17,454 nucleotides of DNA from Gallionellaceae bacterium (GTDB lineage: Bacteria; Pseudomonadota; Gammaproteobacteria; Burkholderiales; Gallionellaceae), in NCBI GenBank assembly GCA_030646595.1, contig JAUSKS010000280.1, forward strand, positions 1 through 17,454, written 5' to 3'. Below the pieces are notes generated by a model. It was not told where the DNA came from. It saw nothing but the letters and a program-made list of their open reading frames with translations, and did not search any database. The stretch's first letter is position 1. Each line of letters starts with the position of its first letter. The position numbers and the translations under genes were made by a program. This document shows positions 13,117 through 17,454 of this stretch, one piece after another.

Positions 13117-13553
13117 TGTTTTTTCCCCAAAACATGCTTGATGGCTTTTTCCTGCTTGGCGATTTCATTTTTCATATGCCCCAACCTGCCCAATTCAGCC
13201 ATTAGTGATTCCTTGCCTGGCAACACGCGGCAACCGAGTTTGCTGGCGAATAAGCTGGCAAGGGTGGTTTGTTCTGTCGCTGCATCGAATGCGATGGCAG
13301 TTTCTAAATTAGGGATGTGATCTTCTGATGCTTCGGAGGTGTATTTGTCCAAGGTGTTGACGGACACCTCGCGCGCCAGCAGGCGGGACATGTCGGCTGC
13401 AATCTGATAGCGATCCTTGGAACACGCCTTGATGGCTTCGCCCATAACATGAGCAATCTCGCCGCGAAACCGCCATGCGCCTGGGGTTAGTGGGTATGCC
13501 TGCGGTATACTGGCAAAAAGATCACCAGTTAACGTGTCTACCATGCGTCGCAT
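13113..13553 (-). CDS. conserved Mu-like early protein between Ner and transposase A
   Basis: A 146-residue protein of a type I know from many Mu-like prophages, found right before transposase A. The N-terminus (TLTGDLFASIP) is followed by GEIAHVMGEAIKACSKDRYQ and IAADMSRLLAREVSVNTLDK, which reads as helix-turn-helix, then EDHIPNLETAIAFDAATEQT. The C-terminal part is a Leu/Lys helix (LMAELGRLGHMKNEIAKQEK), a likely coiled coil. It may help transposase bind or regulate early expression, but no function is established to my knowledge. An ATG three codons in (13544) is an alternative start. Confidence 0.78.
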   Translation of the reverse strand: MRRMVDTLTGDLFASIPQAYPLTPGAWRFRGEIAHVMGEAIKACSKDRYQIAADMSRLLAREVSVNTLDKYTSEASEDHIPNLETAIAFDAATEQTTLASLFASKLGCRVLPGKESLMAELGRLGHMKNEIAKQEKAIKHVLGKKQ

Positions 13554-13554
13554 G

Positions 13555-13902
13555 TCAGGCTGCTTTCCTTAGTCTGCCACTGGCGGCAGTTGTCTTGCCT
13601 TTCAAAATCCTTGCGGCAGCGTTAAACTGCACATCTCGATAGCCGCGCGGCTTTATTGAACCGTCCGGGTTATATCGTGATGGCCAGATAACCATCGGGT
13701 GCACTTCCAACGCATCCGCAATACGTTGTTCGCATATTGGGTAACTGCGTACAAGTGCGACTGAAAAAGCAGAGGAACTGGTGAGGCCATATACCTGCGC
13801 AAGACCTGATAACGACATCCCGGCTTTGCGTAGCGCGGCAACAACATCTGCAGGATGCCAGTCTTTTTGTGGACTGGTTTTTTTAACGGCCTTTGCTGTC
13901 AT
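13555..13902 (-). CDS. ner: Ner-like HTH regulator
   Basis: A 115-residue protein with the Ner/Nlp-type helix-turn-helix domain (about 15-83): KDWHPADVVAALRKAGMSLS, GLAQVYGLTSSSAFSVAL and EQRIADALEVHPMVIWPSRY, ending in NPDGS. In Mu, Ner represses both the early and repressor promoters soon after infection or induction. A basic C-terminal extension (about 84-115) makes it longer than Mu Ner. The ATG at 13902 is preferred over a start 16 codons upstream, which would reach toward the operator region. It is the first gene of the early operon, divergent from the repressor. Confidence 0.9.
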   Translation of the reverse strand: MTAKAVKKTSPQKDWHPADVVAALRKAGMSLSGLAQVYGLTSSSAFSVALVRSYPICEQRIADALEVHPMVIWPSRYNPDGSIKPRGYRDVQFNAAARILKGKTTAASGRLRKAA

Positions 13903-14122
13903 GTTTTTGCCATACTTGGTTATTTGCGATAAGTGGCATCCTCCGCCCAAATTTGGTAGGTGTCAAGTGATTTGACACCCATATTTGGTAGTTCGCACTT
14001 TAGGATTTTATTATGGTTGGCAGTAACTATAATTTGTACTTTTATTTCAATTCGTTACGTTTACTACGAAACGAGTTGTTAGTTCGCACTTTTATTTCGT
14101 ACTTAGCTTACAAAAGCGCGAA
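13903..14122. promoter_or_regulatory. divergent early/repressor operator-promoter region
   Basis: This 220-bp gap separates ner and the repressor. It holds a perfect operator-like dyad GGTGTCAA-gtgat-TTGACACC (13959-13979) flanked by direct repeats of ATTTGGTAG (13951-13959 and 13983-13991). It also has a 13-bp direct repeat TAGTTCGCACTTT (13989-14001 and 14080-14092), a repeat ACTTTTATTTC (14038-14048 and 14088-14098) and a 9-bp imperfect dyad (14052-14060 with 14066-14074). TTGACA -35 boxes lie inside the first dyad on both strands, and a TATAAT occurs at 14028-14033. Repressor and Ner binding here is the expected role; which protein binds which repeat is unknown. Confidence 0.75.
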
Positions 14123-14806
14123 ATGAGCATAATCGCTCAAAGGTTGAGGTTGGCGCGGGAGCAATTAGGTCTGGGGCAGGCTGAAGCAGCGTCCAAATTT
14201 GGTATCCCAATTAGCACTTATCGGAAATATGAAAGTGGCCCAAGTGAGCCTGGTGCGGATGCTGTTGCTGGAATTTCTCGTGCTGGTATCAACGCAAACT
14301 GGCTATTGACGGGTGAAGGGAAGATGCTTCTAACCGAGGTCAGCAGCGCCCGCGCTGAATATCAGGTCGATCCCACACTCGATAATGATTACGTTTCGAT
14401 TCCCCTCTACGACGTGCATGCTGCCGCAGGTGGTGGTGCATTGGTTGACGCGGAGCATGTAGTTGATGTGCTTCACTTCAAGCAGGAATGGATACGCGCC
14501 GAGCTGCGCGCCTCGCCTGATGACCTTTACTTGATCCACGTTGACGGCGAATCGATGGAACCAACCCTCCGCCCCGGCGATATCATCCTAGTAGACAAGC
14601 GCGACCACTCGCAAGCGCGTGATGGGATTTATGTACTACGGATGAATGGTACGCTGCTTGTAAAGCGTCTACAGCGGCTGCCGGGTGGTGTAATTAAGGT
14701 AACCAGCGACAATGCGGCGTATTCACCGTTTGAAATTAATGCTTCTAATGCCGATGATGGATTTGCGATAATTGGCCGCGTCGTATGGTCTGGCCGTAGA
14801 ATGTAA
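14123..14806 (+). CDS. LexA-like phage repressor with S24 peptidase domain
   Basis: A 227-residue repressor. The N-terminal XRE-type helix-turn-helix (about 4-60) includes LRLAREQLGLGQAEAASKFG and STYRKYESG. The C-terminal S24 domain (about 90-225) has the cleavage region HAAAGGGAL with an Ala-Gly bond near 102-103, the nucleophile Ser144 in VDGESMEPTLRPGD and the general base Lys181 in LLVKRL. Such repressors cleave themselves when RecA is activated, so the prophage should be SOS-inducible, unlike Mu itself, whose repressor lacks this domain. It diverges from ner. No clear ribosome binding site precedes the ATG. Confidence 0.93.
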   Translation: MSIIAQRLRLAREQLGLGQAEAASKFGIPISTYRKYESGPSEPGADAVAGISRAGINANWLLTGEGKMLLTEVSSARAEYQVDPTLDNDYVSIPLYDVHAAAGGGALVDAEHVVDVLHFKQEWIRAELRASPDDLYLIHVDGESMEPTLRPGDIILVDKRDHSQARDGIYVLRMNGTLLVKRLQRLPGGVIKVTSDNAAYSPFEINASNADDGFAIIGRVVWSGRRM

Positions 14807-15060
14807 AAACTTGCTGAAATGGCAAACTTGCGCAATTTAGCAAGTTCGACTAATTCTGTAGTACCAAATACTGCGCAAATATTGCTAATCTGCGTTTATT
14901 TTTGCGCTTTTTTTACAGGTAGTGATTTTCTGGCTTAATTGGCTTGTGACCCGCATGGAATCCCGCTTCATCCCGTTTTGTTTTGGCTGATCCCATGTAC
15001 CATATCAATCACTCCCCCACACTCGCGCCTTGTCTGGCTTAGAAACTTGAATTTTCAGAG
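14807..15060. mobile_element. prophage left-end region (approximate)
   Basis: This gene-free stretch between the repressor and the host BPH gene must contain the phage left end. It has AACTTGC-gcaattta-GCAAGTT (14825-14846), two copies of TGCGCAA (14829-14835 and 14872-14878) and TACCAAATA (14862-14870), the complement of the TATTTGGTA motif found at the early operator. These may be transposase-binding sites. The exact terminus cannot be fixed, because the other prophage end and its target duplication lie outside the window. Nothing else is visible in it. Confidence 0.55.
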
Positions 15061-15106
15061 GTGCCCATCAGTGTTAAAATTGCATAAACCCGTTAGGATA
15101 TAAAAT

Positions 15107-15673
15107 ATGACTACCATCGTTGCTGTGAAAAAAAATGGCATTGTCGCAATAGCTGGCGATACGCTTACCACCTTCGGCAATACCCGCTTACCCGCCGCGC
15201 TGGATGCTTCGCATGACAAGATTCTGCATGTCGGTGATAGCCATATAGGTGTTTGCGGTAGTGCTGCACATTACCTGGTATTAGCCAGTTTGCTGGCAAA
15301 AATGCCGGATGTGCAGCTTAACAGCAAGGCAGCGATTTTTGAAACTTTCCGCAAACTGCACCCGATATTAAAGGAAGAATGCTTCTTGAATCCCAAGGAA
15401 GACGAAGAAGATCCCTATGAGTCCAGCCAGATTACGGCACTGATAGCCAACGCCAGCGGTATCTATGGTGTTTATTCCATGCGTGAGGTATTTGAATTCA
15501 CCCAATTCTGGGCCATAGGATCAGGCCATGAATATGCTTTAGGTGCATTACATTTTGCTTATACCCGCTATGATCATGTGCGGGACATTGCACGTATCGG
15601 TGTAGAAGCAGGCATTGCTTTTGATAAAAACAGCGGCGCACCCATCACTCTTTTTTCACTACCCCACGCCTAA
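15107..15673 (+). CDS. bph: betaproteobacterial proteasome homologue (BPH), Ntn-hydrolase
   Basis: A 188-residue proteasome-like Ntn hydrolase. After Met removal, Thr1 (MTTIVAV) is the catalytic nucleophile; Asp17 in IAGDT and a Lys at about 37 in SHDKIL match the expected active-site residues. Further family features are FGNTRLP, VCGSAAH, YGVYSM, GSGHEYALGAL and the C-terminal DKNSGAPI. It resembles HslV, but it has an insertion of about four residues before the lysine and no hslU partner is seen. BPH proteins, studied structurally in Thiobacillus denitrificans, form double-ring complexes; their substrates are unknown. TAA at 15671-15673 is the stop and also the flank of a MITE-like element. 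Confidence 0.8.
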   Translation: MTTIVAVKKNGIVAIAGDTLTTFGNTRLPAALDASHDKILHVGDSHIGVCGSAAHYLVLASLLAKMPDVQLNSKAAIFETFRKLHPILKEECFLNPKEDEEDPYESSQITALIANASGIYGVYSMREVFEFTQFWAIGSGHEYALGALHFAYTRYDHVRDIARIGVEAGIAFDKNSGAPITLFSLPHA

Positions 15674-15823
15674 TTCCAATTCGCATTAGGAACGATCACT
15701 GCGTTGGCTTCGTCTTCGGCTCCTAGCCGCACTAGGTGTGCTGTCTTCGTCGCCTCATTCGGGTGCCCGGCCAAAAGTTTTTCGGACTTGCCGCCTTGTG
15801 CTCCTTCCTAATGCGAATTGGAA
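15674..15823. mobile_element. MITE-like element, 150 bp
   Basis: Perfect 19-bp terminal inverted repeats (TTCCAATTCGCATTAGGAA at 15674-15692 and its complement at 15805-15823) enclose about 110 bp with no reading frame of note and an inner cctag-ccgca-ctagg dyad. Both ends are flanked by TAA (15671-15673 and 15824-15826), which would be a 3-bp target duplication. TAA or TNA duplications occur with IS5-type elements. The left TAA is the stop codon of the BPH gene. Confidence 0.68.
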
Positions 15824-15969
15824 TAAGCCTTTTTCCTTAAAAATAAGGCGCTGAATGTGCGAAATTTCTCATTGATTTTGCAGAAGTAAAGGAAACCCAT
15901 GCCTGCTTAGAGCTGACACTGAAAAGAAGCGCACACAGACTTGGTGCGCCCAGTAAAACAACCCGCGGA

Positions 15970-16013
15970 CTGTGGATCAGCCCCTCTTCATAACTCAGGG
16001 GCTGCATCCACAG
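15970..16013 (-). terminator. long hairpin after the histone-like gene
   Basis: CTGTGGAT-CAGCCCCT pairs with AGGGGCTG-(c)-ATCCACAG to give a 16-bp stem with one bulged base and an 11-nt loop. It lies 12 bases after the stop of the histone-like gene. On the minus strand only a distant TTGTTTT follows, so it may act as a terminator or as an mRNA-stabilising 3' structure. From 15827 to 15969 nothing recognisable is seen. Confidence 0.55.
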
Positions 16014-16025
16014 CCTCCAACCCCA

Positions 16026-16460
16026 TCAGTTCGGCTTGTTGATGCCTGGCGTAGGAAAAGGCCAGGTTGTAGCCGGGCGCACGGGTGCCGGAGCAGAAGG
16101 AGCCGGAGCTCCCATGGAATGGCCAGACGACTTCATCGCAGCAGCCGGTTTTTTGGCTGCGGCTTTTTTAGCCGGCTTTTTCTTGGCCGCGGGCTTTTTA
16201 GCTGCTGCTTTTTTAGCTGCAGGCTTTTTCTTGGCCGCTGGCTTTTTCTTGGCTACCGCTTTTTTAGCGGCTGGCTTTTTCTTAGCTGCGGGCTTTTTAG
16301 CTGCTGCTTTTTTAGCTGCGGGCTTTTTCTTGGCCGCGGGCTTTTTCTTAGCTACTGCTTTTTTAGCCGCTGGCTTTTTAGCTGCTGCTTTTTTAGCAGC
16401 GGGCTTTTTCTTGGCTGCGGCCTTCTTTGCTGCTGGTTTAGCTTTCTTTACTGCTGCCAT
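16026..16460 (-). CDS. histone H1-like Lys/Ala/Pro-rich DNA-binding protein
   Basis: A 144-residue protein built almost wholly of KPAAKKAAAKK-type repeats (about 3-108), followed by a Pro/Ala/Ser tail (GAPAPSAPAPVRPATTW). This is the composition of bacterial H1-like proteins, which bind and compact DNA through lysine-rich, unstructured tails, as known from Bordetella, chlamydiae and AlgP of Pseudomonas. AAGGAGGT six bases before the ATG is a near-perfect ribosome binding site, suggesting strong expression. The repeat number probably varies between strains by slippage. It belongs to the host, not the prophage. Reverse-frame readings of the repeat are artefacts. Confidence 0.88.
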   Translation of the reverse strand: MAAVKKAKPAAKKAAAKKKPAAKKAAAKKPAAKKAVAKKKPAAKKKPAAKKAAAKKPAAKKKPAAKKAVAKKKPAAKKKPAAKKAAAKKPAAKKKPAKKAAAKKPAAAMKSSGHSMGAPAPSAPAPVRPATTWPFPTPGINKPN

Positions 16461-16516
16461 TTCAACCTCCTTTGTTAATCAAAGTTCAAAGAAATACAAC
16501 ATTAACTACACCCCCG

Positions 16517-16539
16517 GCATACCATAACAACAGGTATGC
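16517..16539. promoter_or_regulatory. dyad upstream of the histone-like gene
   Basis: GCATACC and GGTATGC form a perfect 7-bp dyad with a 9-nt spacer, located 57-79 bases upstream of the histone-like gene start. It may be a regulator site or a 5' leader structure; nothing decides between them. Confidence 0.35.
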
Positions 16540-16551
16540 ACGAAGCCTTTA

Positions 16552-16588
16552 ACTGCCGACTGCTGCTTGCGCAGCTACAGTCGGCAGT
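16552..16588 (-). terminator. terminator-like hairpin after nrdB
   Basis: ACTGCCGACTG pairs with CAGTCGGCAGT (11 bp), with an inner CTGC-ttgc-GCAG stem. It lies about 40 bases after the nrdB stop. No T-run follows, so efficiency is uncertain. A second perfect dyad CACCGA-ttta-TCGGTG (16600-16615) sits between it and the stop. Confidence 0.55.
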
Positions 16589-16628
16589 CCGCCGCCAATC
16601 ACCGATTTATCGGTGGGCTATGCAATAA

Positions 16629-17454
16629 CTAATCCCAAGACAAGGCGCCACCGGTTTGATATTCGGTAACGCGTGTTTCAAAGAAATTTTTCTCCTTCTT
16701 GAGATCTATCATTTCTGCCATCCACGGAAAAGGATTACTTGCTCCGGGATAGAGCAGGTCAACGCCGATTTGCTGGCAGCGCCGATTGGCAATAAAGCGC
16801 AGGTATTCTTTGAACATTCCGGCATTCAGGCCCAATACACCACGTGGCATGGTGTCTTCAGCGTAACGATACTCCAGTTCTACGCCTTTGTGGATCAAGG
16901 TGCGCGCTTCCTCACGGAATTCTGGCGTCCATAGATGGGGGTTCTCCAGCTTGATTTGATTAATAACGTCCACGCCAAAATTCAGATGCATGGACTCATC
17001 ACGCAGGATGTATTGATATTGTTCGGCAGCACCGGTCATTTTATTTTGCCGACCCAGTGCCAGAATTTGCACAAAGCCCACATAGAAGAACAAACCTTCC
17101 ATGATGCAGGCAAATACAATCAGGCTGCGCAATAACTGGCGGTCAGTTTCGGGGGTGCCGGTCTTGAATTCCGGGTTGGTCAGGATATCAATGAACGGCA
17201 GCAGGAATTCATCCTTTTCCCGAATACTGGATACTTCGTGATACATATTAAAAATTTCGCCTTCATCCAGACCCAGGCTCTCCACAATATATTGATAGGC
17301 ATGGGTATGAATGGCTTCTTCAAAGCCCTGGCGCAACAAGACTTGGCGGCATTCTGGATTGGTGATGTGGCGATCAGTCCCCAGCACTATATTATTGGCT
17401 GCCAGACTATCTGCCGTCGTAAAAAACCCCAGATTACGCTTGACCAAGCGACGC
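16629..17454 (-). CDS. nrdB: ribonucleotide reductase class Ia beta subunit (3' part)
   Basis: The C-terminal 274 residues of R2, which houses the di-iron tyrosyl radical used by NrdA to reduce ribonucleoside diphosphates. The 5' end lies beyond the right edge. Visible are [17 protein letters not shown], the EAIHTHAY motif giving the Glu-x-x-His iron ligands and, four residues on, the radical Tyr (E. coli Tyr122 position), Glu in [10 protein letters not shown], and the Glu/His pair in [10 protein letters not shown]. The C-terminal [13 protein letters not shown] holds the Tyr of the radical transfer path and the tail that docks on NrdA. All key residues are present, so it should be functional. 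Confidence 0.96.
   Translation of the reverse strand, partial: RRLVKRNLGFFTTADSLAANNIVLGTDRHITNPECRQVLLRQGFEEAIHTHAYQYIVESLGLDEGEIFNMYHEVSSIREKDEFLLPFIDILTNPEFKTGTPETDRQLLRSLIVFACIMEGLFFYVGFVQILALGRQNKMTGAAEQYQYILRDESMHLNFGVDVINQIKLENPHLWTPEFREEARTLIHKGVELEYRYAEDTMPRGVLGLNAGMFKEYLRFIANRRCQQIGVDLLYPGASNPFPWMAEMIDLKKEKNFFETRVTEYQTGGALSWD

Noticed and set aside
14941..15000. A precise prophage terminus near the repeated ATCCCG words (TCCCGCTTCATCCCG)
   Set aside because: Without the other end or an empty site, no 5-bp target duplication can be identified, so only an approximate region is given.
15671..16025. CRISPR or tRNA-like structure in the host intergenic region
   Set aside because: The inverted repeats occur once each and no regular direct repeats or cloverleaf were found.
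16036..16527. Long + strand reading frames rich in Phe, Leu and Ala that look like membrane proteins
   Set aside because: They are complements of the Lys/Ala repeats of the histone-like gene, which has a near-perfect ribosome binding site and known family composition.

Overview
The window looks like a betaproteobacterial chromosome (probably Nitrosomonadales or a relative) carrying most of a Mu-like transposable prophage. The host assignment rests on a proteasome-like Ntn hydrolase of the type known from betaproteobacteria (BPH), a lysine/alanine-rich histone H1-like protein and a class Ia ribonucleotide reductase small subunit at the right edge. No rRNA, tRNA or CRISPR array was seen.

The prophage occupies about 1 to 15000 and reads right to left. 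Its left end lies between the repressor stop (14806) and the host gene at 15107. Its structural genes run off the left edge of the window. A LexA-like repressor (14123-14806, + strand) diverges from a long minus-strand early operon: Ner-like regulator, a conserved small protein, DDE transposase A, ATPase B, about a dozen small, often HTH or zinc-binding proteins, Gam, an ASCH-domain protein, GemA/gp16 and a Mor-type activator. Most genes overlap by 1-4 bp (ATGA or TAATG junctions), so I corrected many starts to the overlapping ATG or GTG. Four accessory genes follow Mor, and a strong intrinsic terminator (2083-2110) closes the early/middle transcript.

A late operon follows: a small Cys protein, 3-TM holin, GH24 lysozyme, TraR/DksA zinc finger, DUF2730, a winged-helix gp26-like protein and the start of a DUF3486 (gp27-like) packaging protein. 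This is the standard Mu order leading to terminase and head genes outside the window.

The most unusual signals are: (1) an integron attC-like site (2344-2405) between two accessory phage genes, with a matching 7-bp core at 2124; (2) two 58-bp REP-like GGGAGAGGG palindromes placed in frame inside two phage genes; (3) a 150-bp MITE-like element with 19-bp perfect terminal inverted repeats and TAA flanks that coincides with the BPH stop codon; (4) an operator region whose short repeats recur near the prophage left end; (5) several uncharacterised early proteins, including an HExxH putative metalloprotein and a tandem CxxC-CC protein. Two small genes (53 and 44 aa) were found by direct reading.
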